From positions 806,001 through 870,000 of the forward strand of contig NZ_JAWJEJ010000001.1 in assembly GCF_032911445.1 (NCBI RefSeq): DNA of 64,000 nt. Reading direction: 5' to 3'. This stretch comes from Sphingomonas sp. HF-S4. Its GTDB lineage: Bacteria; Pseudomonadota; Alphaproteobacteria; Sphingomonadales; Sphingomonadaceae. Within the stretch, counting starts at the first letter, position 1. Every line of letters starts with the position of its first letter. Positions 9,719 through 18,418 of the stretch are shown in pieces. The notes under the pieces are model-generated. The model searched no databases. It had not been told where the DNA came from and saw nothing but the letters and a program-made list of their open reading frames with translations. A program made the position numbers and the translations under genes.

Positions 9719-10791
9719 CAAAGCTGATGGTCGTCGACGATTCGCCGCTGATGCGGCGGCTGCTCACCGATATCTTCACCGCCGCCGGCGATTTCGAGGT
9801 GGAGGTGGCGCGCTCCGGTGCTGAAGCATTGGCGCGGCTGACCGATTTCGCGCCCGACGTGGTGACGCTCGACATCCATATGCCCGGCATGGACGGGCTG
9901 GCCTGCCTCGACCAGATCATGCTGATCCGACCCTGCCCGGTGGTGATGGTCTCGTCGCTCACTGCCGAGGGCGCCGACGAGACGCTCGAGGCGATGGCGC
10001 TGGGCGCAGTCGATTTCATCGCCAAGCCGCGCGGTGCGGTCTCGCTCGAGATCGATGCGGTCGTCCCCGAACTCGTCGCCAAGGTGCGCGCCGCGGCGGG
10101 CGCCCGCATTTCGCGCGCGACCCGGCTCCGCGAGCGAGTTCGCGCTCTGGGCACGCCCACCCCAACACCGGCACCCACGCCACTTGCCTCTAGCCCGCGC
10201 CGCGCCGGCCTGCCCGCCGAGGGCCTTGTCCTGGTCGGCTGCTCGACCGGCGGGCCGGCGGCGCTCGATGCCTTGCTCGGCCGGCTTCCCTCCGATTTCC
10301 CCTGGCCGATCCTCGTCGCGCAGCACATGCCGGCGAGCTTCACCGGCCCGCTCGCGCGACGGCTCGATCGGCTCTGCGCGCTCCCGGTCAGCGAGGTCGT
10401 CCGCTCGGCGCCGCTGCTCGCCGGCAATATCTACATTGCACGCGGCGACGCCGATATTCTCGTCACGCGGCGCGCGGGCGCGCTGACGGCGATCGCCGCG
10501 CCGAGCGATCCCGCGCTGTTTTGGCACCCCAGCGTCGATCGGGTCGTTGAGAGCGCGATGACACAGCTCGATCCTTCCAACTTGATTGGGGTGCTGATGA
10601 CCGGGATGGGCACCGATGGCGCCCGCGCGATGACCGAACTGAAGGCGCGCGGCGGCGTCACCATCGCCGAAGCGGCGGATACCGCGGTGGTATGGGGCAT
10701 GCCCGGCGCGCTGGTCGGTGCAGACGGCGCGTCATTCGTTGTGCCGCTCGACCGGATTGCCGGCGAGTTGACGACATTGTTCGCGCGGTGA
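9715..10791 (+). CDS. cheB: CheB chemotaxis methylesterase/glutamine deamidase
   Basis: Response regulator that demethylates and deamidates chemoreceptors. 358 residues: receiver domain (about 3-120) with VVDDS, phospho-acceptor Asp53 (TLDIHMPG) and Lys104; a proline-rich linker (about 145-165); then the esterase domain with catalytic Ser177 (GCSTGGP), His204 (AQHMP) and Asp301 (TGMGTDGA). All catalytic positions are present. The GTG start at 9715 overlaps the CheW stop and the end overlaps cheR, so it sits in the middle of the translationally coupled che operon. Confidence 0.95.
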   Translation: MTKLMVVDDSPLMRRLLTDIFTAAGDFEVEVARSGAEALARLTDFAPDVVTLDIHMPGMDGLACLDQIMLIRPCPVVMVSSLTAEGADETLEAMALGAVDFIAKPRGAVSLEIDAVVPELVAKVRAAAGARISRATRLRERVRALGTPTPTPAPTPLASSPRRAGLPAEGLVLVGCSTGGPAALDALLGRLPSDFPWPILVAQHMPASFTGPLARRLDRLCALPVSEVVRSAPLLAGNIYIARGDADILVTRRAGALTAIAAPSDPALFWHPSVDRVVESAMTQLDPSNLIGVLMTGMGTDGARAMTELKARGGVTIAEAADTAVVWGMPGALVGADGASFVVPLDRIAGELTTLFAR

Positions 10792-11642
10792 GCGACGCCG
10801 GCCCTCCACCCGAAAATGCACCACCCACGCTCTCGCAGGATGAGATCATGCGGGTCACCGAACTGCTCTATCGCTGGAGCGGGATGATCTTCGGCGCGAA
10901 CAAGCTTTATTATATCGAGCGCCGGGTCGGGGCGCGGATGACGAAGACGGGGATCGCCGATGCGCGCAGCTATTTCGCGCGCGCCGCCTCGGACCCTGCC
11001 GAGCGCGAGGCACTGATCAATGCCTTCACCATCAACGAGACCTATTTCTACCGCGAGGACCACCAGCTCGCCGCGCTGAGCCGCGAAATATTGCCCGAGC
11101 TGGTCCGCACGCGCCGCCCGGGCGACCTCGTGCGGATCTGGTCGATGCCGTGCTCGACCGGCGAGGAAGCCTATTCGATCGCGATCTGGCTGCTGGAGAA
11201 CTGGCCGCTGGTCGACGCATACAATATCGAGATCGTCGGGTCGGACCTCGACACCCATGTGCTCGACCAGGCCCGCGCCGGGGGTTACGCCGCACGCGCG
11301 CTGGCCAAGCTGCCGCCCAAGGTGATCGAGAGCTATTTCGAGCCCGAACGCGGACATCGGCGGAAAATCATCGACGATTTGCGCGAATCGGTGCGCTTCG
11401 CGCCGGCCAACATCGTCGATCGTGCGACGCTGGCGCCGCTCGGCACGTTCGACGTGATCCTATGTAGGAACCTGCTCATCTATTTCGACGAAGCCTCGCG
11501 CGCCAAGGCTGCGGAAAACCTGTTCGAGAGCCTGGCGCCCGGCGGCTATCTTTGCCTCGGCCATAGCGAATCGATGACGCGGATCAGCGACCGGTTCGTC
11601 ATGGCTCGCCTTGAAGACGCAATCGTCTATCGTAAGCCGTGA
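10788..11642 (+). CDS. cheR: CheR chemotaxis protein methyltransferase
   Basis: SAM-dependent methylation of receptor glutamates, opposing CheB. 284 residues: an N-terminal helical CheR domain ('LLYRWSGMIFGANKLYYIERRV', then 'FTINETYFYRE') and a C-terminal methyltransferase fold with 'RIWSMPCSTGEEAYSIAIWL', the SAM-binding acidic 'IVGSDLDTHVLDQAR', and 'DVILCRNLLIYFD'. The GTG start at 10788 overlaps the cheB stop (GTGA). A longer reading from 10692 would run inside cheB and is unlikely. Confidence 0.95.
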   Translation: MSDAGPPPENAPPTLSQDEIMRVTELLYRWSGMIFGANKLYYIERRVGARMTKTGIADARSYFARAASDPAEREALINAFTINETYFYREDHQLAALSREILPELVRTRRPGDLVRIWSMPCSTGEEAYSIAIWLLENWPLVDAYNIEIVGSDLDTHVLDQARAGGYAARALAKLPPKVIESYFEPERGHRRKIIDDLRESVRFAPANIVDRATLAPLGTFDVILCRNLLIYFDEASRAKAAENLFESLAPGGYLCLGHSESMTRISDRFVMARLEDAIVYRKP

Positions 11643-13570
11643 TGGACGAGCTGCTCGAGCAATTCCTGATCGAAGGGCGCGATCTCGTCGCACAGGCGGC
11701 GTCCGACTTCGACGTGCTCGCGCGCGATCCCGGTGACGCCGGGACGATCGACAGTGCGTTCCGGGCGATCCACACGCTCAAGGGCTCGGTGTGCATCTTT
11801 CCGATGGGACCGGCCGAGCGCGTGCTCCACGCAGCCGAGGATGCGCTCGAACGCGCGCGCAAGGGGAAGGGGGCGCTCGATGCCGGCGCGGTAGCCGGTC
11901 TGGTCGCGTGCCTCGATGCCGTCGATCGCTGGATCGACGAGATCGAGCGCGGCGCGATTGGGGCCGATGCCGAGCAGATTGCCGCAAAGGCGCTCGCCCG
12001 GCTGCCAGGCACCGCAGCGGCGCCGGATGCTGCGGAGACGGATACTGCGCCACCCGATTGGCTCGGTCCGCTTGCGGAGCGCGAATGGCAGGCGATCGAA
12101 GCCGCTGATCGGCCGCTGACCGCGTTTCGCTATGCCCCCGATCCCGCCTGTTTCTTCCGTGGCGAGGATCCGCTGGCGATCGCGGCGGAGGTGCCAGAGC
12201 TGCTGACGCTCGCTATCCTGCCTGCGGAGGGAGCATGGCCGTCGCTCGAAGCGATCGAGCCCTTTGCGTGCGTGTCGGTCCTCGAAGGGCTGAGTGCGGC
12301 GCCGATCGACGCGATGCGCGCAGCGTTCCGGATGGTTCCCGATCGGATAGCGCTGCATCGCATCGACCCCGCCACTGCCGATACCGCGCCTGCTGAAGCC
12401 GCAGGACGCACCAATGCGATGCTGCGGGTCGATGCCGCGCGCGTCGATGCGCTGGCCGACGGGCTCGGCGAACTCGTCGTCGCGGTCAACGGCTTCGCCG
12501 CCCTGGCCGAGCGCGCCGAGGCCATCGATCGTACGCTCGCCGCCGGCATCCGCACGGTGCAGGCCGATATCGAGCGCGTGGCGGGCGAGTTGCACCGGAG
12601 TGTCAGCGCGGTACGGTTGGTGCCGCTCGCCCCGACCTTGCGCCGCCTGCCGCGCGTCGCGCGCGAGATCGCAGCGGCGCTCGGCAAGCAAGTCGACTTC
12701 ATCATCTCGAGCGAGGGTCTGGAAGTCGATAAGCAGATCGCCGACGGGCTGTTCGAGCCGCTGCTGCACCTTATCCGCAACGCGATCGACCACGGCATCG
12801 AGACCCCGGACGCGCGGGCGGCGGCGGGCAAGCCTGTCGAGGGGCGGGTCACGTTGGCGGTGGCCCGCGAGGGCGACGCGATCCGCATCACCCTCGACGA
12901 CGACGGCGCCGGGATCGATCCCGCACGGATCCGCACCGCTGCCGTGTCGCGTGGCGTGATCGGCGAGGAGGCGGCTGCCAAGCTCTCCGACCCAGCGGCG
13001 CTGCGGCTGATCTTCGCGCCGGGTTTCTCGACCGCGCCTGAGGTCACTGCAGTCTCGGGTCGCGGCGTCGGCATGGATGCGGTCCAGGCCGCGGTGGAGC
13101 GGCTGCGCGGTACGATCGATCTCGCCGGCGAGCCGGGCAGGGGCACCCGCTTCGCGTTGCGCCTGCCCGCCAATGCCCTCACCACCCGGCTGCTCGTCGT
13201 CGAGGCGGGAGGCGACCGCTACGGCGTCGCGCTCGACCAGATCGTCGAGACATTTCGTGTCGATGCCGCCGCGCTGATGCCGGTGGGATCCGGCGCTGCC
13301 TGTGTGCTGCGCGGGCACACCGTGCCGGTGCTGAGTCTCGCTGCGCTGCTCGGAGGTTCCGATACCCCCTCGGCCACCGCCAAGCTGCTTGTCACGCGCG
13401 CCGCGGGCGAGCGTGTCGCGCTCAAGGTCGACGGGTTCGCCGAGCGGATCGACGCGCTGGTGCGCCCGCCGGGTGGCATCCTTTCCAGCGTCCCGGGTGT
13501 CACCGGATCGGCGCTGCTCGGCGACGGCGGTGTGCTGCTCGTTCTCGATCTTCCGGCGCTTGCGGCATGA
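11639..13570 (+). CDS. cheA: CheA chemotaxis histidine kinase
   Basis: Central kinase of the pathway, 643 residues. An N-terminal HPt domain carries phospho-His45 (FRAIHTLKG). A variable region (about 130-245) has no obvious CheY/CheB-binding P2 domain. A dimerisation segment (about 258-330), an ATPase domain with N-box HLIRNAIDHG and G-boxes DDDGAGID and GRGVGMDA, and a C-terminal CheW-like P5 domain (about 510-640) follow. Start: GTG at 11639 overlaps the cheR stop; an ATG at 11642 is the next codon. The gene is overlapped by a STAS-like gene (ATGA). Confidence 0.95.
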   Translation: MMDELLEQFLIEGRDLVAQAASDFDVLARDPGDAGTIDSAFRAIHTLKGSVCIFPMGPAERVLHAAEDALERARKGKGALDAGAVAGLVACLDAVDRWIDEIERGAIGADAEQIAAKALARLPGTAAAPDAAETDTAPPDWLGPLAEREWQAIEAADRPLTAFRYAPDPACFFRGEDPLAIAAEVPELLTLAILPAEGAWPSLEAIEPFACVSVLEGLSAAPIDAMRAAFRMVPDRIALHRIDPATADTAPAEAAGRTNAMLRVDAARVDALADGLGELVVAVNGFAALAERAEAIDRTLAAGIRTVQADIERVAGELHRSVSAVRLVPLAPTLRRLPRVAREIAAALGKQVDFIISSEGLEVDKQIADGLFEPLLHLIRNAIDHGIETPDARAAAGKPVEGRVTLAVAREGDAIRITLDDDGAGIDPARIRTAAVSRGVIGEEAAAKLSDPAALRLIFAPGFSTAPEVTAVSGRGVGMDAVQAAVERLRGTIDLAGEPGRGTRFALRLPANALTTRLLVVEAGGDRYGVALDQIVETFRVDAAALMPVGSGAACVLRGHTVPVLSLAALLGGSDTPSATAKLLVTRAAGERVALKVDGFAERIDALVRPPGGILSSVPGVTGSALLGDGGVLLVLDLPALAA

Positions 13571-13800
13571 GCGTCCGGGTCGAAGGCGAGGTAATTCTCC
13601 TTGTGGGACGCTGCCAGGCGGAAGATGCCGAGGCGCTGCTCGTGGCGTTGCAGGAGAGCGCGGCGCGGATCGTCGATCTCGCCGAGGTGCAGCGGATGCA
13701 TCTAGCGGTCGCGCAGGTCCTGCTCGCAGTGCGTCCGACTGTTCAGGGCAGTCCCACCAATGCATTTCTCGCACGATATTTCGTTAACCTACTGCAATGA
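13567..13800 (+). CDS. Small STAS-like protein in che operon
   Basis: A 77-residue product with the outline of a short STAS domain: beta strand 'VILLVGRCQAEDAEALLVALQ', then 'AARIVDLAEVQRMHLAVAQVLLAVRP'. There is a conserved-type Asp before the loop, but the usual phosphorylatable Ser is replaced by a Val-Gln-Arg context. It overlaps cheA by ATGA and precedes cheY by 60 bp. STAS proteins in such loci can act as anti-anti-sigma-like or scaffold partners. The specific role here is not visible. Confidence 0.6.
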   Translation: MSVRVEGEVILLVGRCQAEDAEALLVALQESAARIVDLAEVQRMHLAVAQVLLAVRPTVQGSPTNAFLARYFVNLLQ

Positions 13801-13860
13801 CATTGCTGTACCTGGGCGCTATGCCGACAGTACGGCCCGCGCAGTGCCCTGGAGATCCGA

Positions 13861-14244
13861 ATGCCCGTTACCGTCCTGATCGTCGACGACAGCAAGCTGG
13901 CACGGATCGTCGCGGGCAAGGCGCTCGCCGAGCTCCAGCCCGAATGGCAGAAGGTCGAGGCGGGCAGCGCTGCCGAGGCGCTCGAGGTGGTCGGCGCGCG
14001 CGAGGTCGACGTCGCGCTGATCGATTTCAACATGACCGAGAAGGACGGGCTGGAACTCGCCGCCGAGCTGCGCGCTCTCCGACCTGAAATGCCACTCGCC
14101 ATCATCACTGCCAATATCCAGGACGAGATCGTCGCCCGCGCCCGCGAGATCGGCGCGGCGTTCGTCGCCAAGCCGGTCACCGCCGACAGCCTCGAAGGGT
14201 TCCTCTCGGGCGCGGCGCTGCGGCTGCGATCGGCCGGAGCATGA
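13861..14244 (+). CDS. CheY-like single-domain response regulator
   Basis: A 127-residue receiver domain with no output domain. Acidic pocket Asp9/Asp10 (IVDDS), phospho-acceptor Asp55 (LIDFNMTEKDG), switch Thr83 (IITAN) and Lys104 (AKPVT) are all present. It would be phosphorylated by the CheA two genes upstream. It overlaps the cheC-like gene at its end, which suggests kinase, regulator and phosphatase are made together. The target (flagellar motor, pili or another output) cannot be told: no flagellar genes are in the window. Confidence 0.9.
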   Translation: MPVTVLIVDDSKLARIVAGKALAELQPEWQKVEAGSAAEALEVVGAREVDVALIDFNMTEKDGLELAAELRALRPEMPLAIITANIQDEIVARAREIGAAFVAKPVTADSLEGFLSGAALRLRSAGA

Positions 14245-14879
14245 TCCCCGAGAGCGTGGCGCTCGCCGAGCTCGAACGCGATGCGCTGACCGAGATCGTC
14301 AATATCGGCGTCAGCCGCGCTGCGTCGAACCTTCGGAAAATGATCGGCGACCAGGTGACCTTGTCGGTCCCGGCGATCGATGTGGTCAGCCAGCGCCGCG
14401 CTGCCCGGCTGATCAGCGAGCGCGAAGTCGCCGAGTTGGTGGCGGTGCGCCAGGACTTTGCCGGGCCGTTCTCGGGGCGAGCGCTGCTGATCTTCCCGGA
14501 GAGCAACAGTCTCGAGCTGGTCCGCGCGGTGACCGGCGATGCGCTCAACGCCCAGGAAGTCGTCGATATGGAGCAAGAGGCGTTGACCGAGACCGGTAAC
14601 GTCATCCTCAATTCGTGCCTCGCGACGATGGCCAACATGCTCAAGCGATCGCTGACCATGACGATTCCCGAGGTGCTGCGCGGCAATGGCGCAACCTTGT
14701 TCGAGATCGATGACGCGAGCGCTGCCGACGGGCTCGTCCTCTTCCTCTATATCGACTTCGCCGTCCGCAATCGCGACATTCGCGGCTATATCGCGATGAT
14801 CATGGACATCCCCTCGCTCGAGGTGCTCAAGGAGTTGCTCGACGAGTTCATCGCTCGCGTCGTCGGGACCGATGGCTGA
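14241..14879 (+). CDS. cheC: CheC-type CheY-phosphate phosphatase
   Basis: A 212-residue chemotaxis phosphatase. Both CheC active-site motifs are visible: Asp14-xxx-Glu18-xx-Asn21 with Pro44, and Glu113-xxx-Glu117-xx-Asn120 with Pro143. The first residue of the second motif is Glu rather than the usual Asp/Ser. The ATGA overlap with the CheY-like gene supports CheY-P as its substrate. No CheZ or CheD is seen in the window, so this is the likely signal terminator. Confidence 0.85.
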   Translation: MIPESVALAELERDALTEIVNIGVSRAASNLRKMIGDQVTLSVPAIDVVSQRRAARLISEREVAELVAVRQDFAGPFSGRALLIFPESNSLELVRAVTGDALNAQEVVDMEQEALTETGNVILNSCLATMANMLKRSLTMTIPEVLRGNGATLFEIDDASAADGLVLFLYIDFAVRNRDIRGYIAMIMDIPSLEVLKELLDEFIARVVGTDG

Positions 14880-16848
14880 ATCCAGCATCAGCGACGAGGG
14901 TGCGGGCATGCGTGCAAACCTCGCGGCGGCTGGGACCAGCGGCACCTGGGACTGGGACATCGCCGCGGACCGGCTGTACGTCGACGCGCGCTTTGCCGAG
15001 CTCTACGGGCTCGATCCAGACGCCGCGCACGCCGGCATCCGCACCGATCTGTTCTTCAAGGCGATCCATCCCGAGGATCGCCCGCGGATCCGTATCGCGG
15101 TTGCCGGGATGCTCGCCGGCGCCGAGATATTCTCGAAGGAATTCCGTGTCCTGGGCCCCGACGGGGCGATGCTGTGGATGCATGGTCGCGGGCAAAGCCA
15201 TCTGGACGCCGAGGACGTGCCGGTGCGCTTCACCGGATTGCTGGTCGAGGTCACCGAGCGCAAGCGTACCGAGGAGCGGCTGCGCATCGCCCAGTCGGCG
15301 GGCGGGATCGGCACGTTCGAATATGCCGACGGCTTCGCCACCGCGACGGTCTCGCCTGAATTCTGCGCGCTGCTCGGGCTGCATCCGGCTTCGGTGTTGC
15401 CGGTGCGGACGATCAACAACGTCGTCCAGTTCGATGGGCCGCAGCTGATCCCGCAACCCGGCCATGGCAACATACCCGAGACGCTCGACGGCGAATTCCG
15501 CATCCGGCGCAGCGACGATGGCAGCACGCGGTGGATTGCCCGGCGCGGCGAGATCGTCCGCGAAGGCGTCGGCTATCGGCTTGTCGGCGTGGTTTATGAC
15601 GTCACGGCTTCCAAGGAGCAGGAAGCCCGGCTACGCGAGTGGAACGACACGCTCGAGACCCGTGTCGAGCAGGAAGTCGCCGAGCGCCGCGAAGCCGAGG
15701 AAGCGCTGCGCCAGGCACAGAAGATGGAAGCGGTGGGCCAGCTTACCGGCGGCATTGCGCACGACTTCAACAATCTGCTGACGATCATCATCGGCAATAT
15801 CGATACCGTGTTGCGGCGCTTCGACACCGGCACCGATCCGCGCGCCCGGCGCGCGCTCGAGAGCGCGCTAAAGGGTGCGGAGCGAGCTGCCTCGCTGACT
15901 CAGCGGCTGCTCGCCTTTTCGCGACGCCAGCCGCTCGCCCCCAAGACGATCGACGTGGCGCGGCTGCTCGCGGGGATGTCCGACCTGCTGACACGGTCGA
16001 TTTCCGAATCGATCGCGATCCAGATCGTCACCGATCCCCATCTCTGGCCGGTCGAGGCGGACCCGCACCAGCTCGAGAACGCGATCCTCAACCTTGCGGT
16101 CAACGCGCGCGATGCCATGCCCGACGGCGGTTCGCTGACGATCAGTGCACGCAACGTCGAACTGGGCGCCGCCGCGACCGCCGATGGCGTCCAGCCGGGT
16201 TCCTATGTTGCGATCTCGGTCGCCGACTGTGGCATCGGCATGTCTTCCGATACCGTGGCCAAGGTGTTCGATCCGTTCTTCACCACCAAGGAAGTCGGCA
16301 AGGGGACCGGGCTCGGACTGTCGATGGTCTATGGCTTCGCCAAGCAATCGGGCGGGCATATCGAGATCGAGTCCACGGAAGGCGAGGGGACTACGGTACG
16401 GCTGCTGCTCGGTCGCAAGTCCGAGGATGCCGGGGCTTTCTTGGAAGGGGAGAATACCCCCGCTGAGGCCAGTGGCGGTTCCGAAACCGTATTGGTCGTC
16501 GAGGACGACGACGAGGTTCGCGCCTATACAGTCGGCATCCTCCGCGAGCTGGGATACCGCGTGGTCGAGGCGCATGATGGCGTGTCGGCGATCCGCCTGC
16601 TCGAGCGCGAGGACTTCTCGATCGACCTGCTGCTGACTGATGTGGTGATGCCGCAGATGTCCGGCGACGAACTTGCCGAGCGTGCCCGCGCGATGCACCC
16701 GCAGCTCAAGGTGCTGTTCGCCTCGGGCTATACGCGCGACGCGATCATGCGCGACGACCGGCTCGAAGCCGGCGTCGACCTGATCTCGAAGCCGTTCACC
16801 TTCGCCGCGCTCGCCGAACGGGTGCGCGAGACGCTCGGCCGGGCCTGA
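14872..16848 (+). CDS. Hybrid PAS histidine kinase with C-terminal receiver
   Basis: A soluble 658-residue sensor. PAS domain 1 (about 22-130) has '[26 protein letters not shown]' in outline. A second, shortened PAS-like unit (about 140-248) is followed by a coiled coil (255-290). The HisKA phospho-site is His297 ([12 protein letters not shown]), then an HATPase domain with N-box [14 protein letters not shown] and G-boxes ADCGIGM and [10 protein letters not shown] receiver domain has VVEDDDE and phospho-acceptor Asp590 (LLTDVVMP). There is no membrane segment. It overlaps cheC by 8 bp and ends the che operon, so it may feed a second input into, or take output from, the chemosensory system (inference). 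Confidence 0.9.
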   Translation: MAESSISDEGAGMRANLAAAGTSGTWDWDIAADRLYVDARFAELYGLDPDAAHAGIRTDLFFKAIHPEDRPRIRIAVAGMLAGAEIFSKEFRVLGPDGAMLWMHGRGQSHLDAEDVPVRFTGLLVEVTERKRTEERLRIAQSAGGIGTFEYADGFATATVSPEFCALLGLHPASVLPVRTINNVVQFDGPQLIPQPGHGNIPETLDGEFRIRRSDDGSTRWIARRGEIVREGVGYRLVGVVYDVTASKEQEARLREWNDTLETRVEQEVAERREAEEALRQAQKMEAVGQLTGGIAHDFNNLLTIIIGNIDTVLRRFDTGTDPRARRALESALKGAERAASLTQRLLAFSRRQPLAPKTIDVARLLAGMSDLLTRSISESIAIQIVTDPHLWPVEADPHQLENAILNLAVNARDAMPDGGSLTISARNVELGAAATADGVQPGSYVAISVADCGIGMSSDTVAKVFDPFFTTKEVGKGTGLGLSMVYGFAKQSGGHIEIESTEGEGTTVRLLLGRKSEDAGAFLEGENTPAEASGGSETVLVVEDDDEVRAYTVGILRELGYRVVEAHDGVSAIRLLEREDFSIDLLLTDVVMPQMSGDELAERARAMHPQLKVLFASGYTRDAIMRDDRLEAGVDLISKPFTFAALAERVRETLGRA

Positions 16849-17104
16849 CCCGCCTGGGACCGGTCCGGCTTGATCCAAGTTCGACGCTGAAGCCGCCATT
16901 TCGGGGCGAGTTGCCGTTGTCATACGGTAGGCGCCGGATGATCCTCGCCCAGCTTCCCGTGTGTTGTTCAGCGTTCCGGCCATAGCATGATCCGAATTGC
17001 CCGCTGTGAAGGTGCGGTCGTGCTGTCTGCCTGCGCTGCCGAAAGGGGGAGCGGGTGCCCGGCATGGCGTGCGAAGAGAACAACGGACCTACCGGCGATG
17101 CGGG

Positions 17105-17527
17105 ATGCCGGTGACCGCGGCAATTCCTCGCAGGCTTGCCCCGGTTCCGCCCGCCACGCGCGTTCGCCAGATCATCCGCCTGCGTCGCCTGCGAGAACGC
17201 TATTTCGGCGACGACCTGTTCGCCGATCCGGCCTGGGACATGATGCTCGACCTGATGGTCGCGCAACTCGAGGGCAAGCGAGTCACCGTCACCAGCGTAT
17301 GCGCCGCCGCGGCGGTGCCCACCGCGACGGCGCTGCGCCGGCTCAAGATGCTGACCACTAGGGGGATCGTCGAGCGCACCTCTGATCCGGGTAACCGGCG
17401 GCGAACCTATCTCAGCCTCTCTGAGGATACCCAGCGCACGATGATCCGGCTGCTCGAAGGCCTGGACGGGCGCGCTGCCGCAGCACCTACTCGTGGAGCT
17501 TTTGAGGCGAAGGACGATCGGCATTAG
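17105..17527 (+). CDS. MarR-like winged-helix regulator (sphingomonad type)
   Basis: A 140-residue product. It begins with a basic Pro-rich segment, then 'RRLRERYFGDDLFADPAWDMMLDLMVAQLEGKRVTVTSVCAAAAVPTATALRRLKMLTTRGIVERTSDPGNRRRTYLSLSE' in outline. This is a winged helix with recognition helix around 'PTATALRRLKML' and a wing around 'RTSDPGNRRRTYL'. I recognise this as a short regulator type common in sphingomonads; its targets are not known to me. The ATG at 17105 is preferred because the domain begins soon after. It stands between the che operon and the TPR/receptor pair and could serve either. Confidence 0.75.
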   Translation: MPVTAAIPRRLAPVPPATRVRQIIRLRRLRERYFGDDLFADPAWDMMLDLMVAQLEGKRVTVTSVCAAAAVPTATALRRLKMLTTRGIVERTSDPGNRRRTYLSLSEDTQRTMIRLLEGLDGRAAAAPTRGAFEAKDDRH

Positions 17528-17573
17528 TGGTGCGATGTAAAGATAGCGATGCTTTTATTCATAGAGTTACGAG

Positions 17574-18413
17574 ATGATTCGGGAACTGTTCGAGATGCTC
17601 GATATTAAATACCAAGAAAAAATCGTGAATCGCCTCGCATCTAACGCAGCGATGATTGGAATTATACTATTCGCATCGGGGTCCTGGGCCGCAGTCGCCA
17701 GCCAGGTAGGGGCATCGCAGGCACAGGCGGCCCCCGCGGCGGACCTGACCGACATCCAGAAGCGCATCCAGCAGGCGCGGCTCGCCAGCGTCACCAGCGG
17801 CGACCCGGCGGCGCTGGCCGCAATCGCCGCCGACCTGCGGGCCGCCGCGCCGGCCCGGACCGGGCAGCGCGCTTATTACCTCCCCTATTGGCTGGCTTAT
17901 GCCGAGTATCTGCACGCCAATGCGCTGCTGCGCGCGGGGCACAAGGCCGAGGCCGCTGCGGTACTGCGCGAAGCGTATGACCGGCTGGCAGGAATCCCCT
18001 CGCCCGACGCCGAGAGTCATGCGCTGCTCAGCCTCGTCGCCGGGTCGCGGATCGTCGCCGCGAGTCCCGAGCAAATGGGCGAGGCGATCGGGCAGGCGCG
18101 CGACGCGCTCGAGCGCGCAATCGAGGCTGGCCCGGCGAATATCCGGGTGCTCTACGCCCGCGCGCTTGCGGACTATACCACGCCCAAGGAATATGGCGGC
18201 AGCAGGGCGGCGGAGAAATTCCTGCGCACTGCGCTCGACCAGCCGCCCGAGCCGCCGCGCGCGCTGCGGCCGAGCTGGGGGCGCGACGATTGCGCTGCGC
18301 TCCTCGTTCGGGTGCTGCGTGCGGGCGACCGCGAAAGCGAGGCCGCGACGCTGCTCTCGCGATCGCTTGCCGAATATCCCGAAAGTGCGCCGCTGCGGGC
18401 GATGGCGAAATAG
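17574..18413 (+). CDS. Exported or membrane-anchored TPR-like helical protein
   Basis: A 279-residue product. A hydrophobic segment (about 27-50, MIGIILFASGSWAAVASQVG) and an Ala-rich stretch give a membrane anchor or signal sequence. The rest is helical repeats with TPR-like pairs ('AYAEYLHANALLRAGHKAEAAAVLREAYDRL', 'AIGQARDALERAIEAGPANIRVLYARALADY', 'AALLVRVLRAGDRESEAATLLSRSLAEYP'). The first 50 codons are AT-richer than the rest; a start at ATG 17652 is possible. It ends five bases before the TonB-receptor-like gene, so the two probably act together, for instance as a periplasmic partner of the outer-membrane protein (inference). Confidence 0.7.
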   Translation: MIRELFEMLDIKYQEKIVNRLASNAAMIGIILFASGSWAAVASQVGASQAQAAPAADLTDIQKRIQQARLASVTSGDPAALAAIAADLRAAAPARTGQRAYYLPYWLAYAEYLHANALLRAGHKAEAAAVLREAYDRLAGIPSPDAESHALLSLVAGSRIVAASPEQMGEAIGQARDALERAIEAGPANIRVLYARALADYTTPKEYGGSRAAEKFLRTALDQPPEPPRALRPSWGRDDCAALLVRVLRAGDRESEAATLLSRSLAEYPESAPLRAMAK

Positions 18414-18418
18414 CGCCG

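Noticed and set aside
11627..13774. Long minus-strand frame (715 codons) opposite cheA
   Set aside because: No recognisable domain; cheA on the other strand has all kinase motifs.
16857..16866. GGACCGGTCC palindrome after the hybrid kinase
   Set aside because: Only 10 bp of pure GC-rich symmetry with no T-run; expected often in DNA of this composition.
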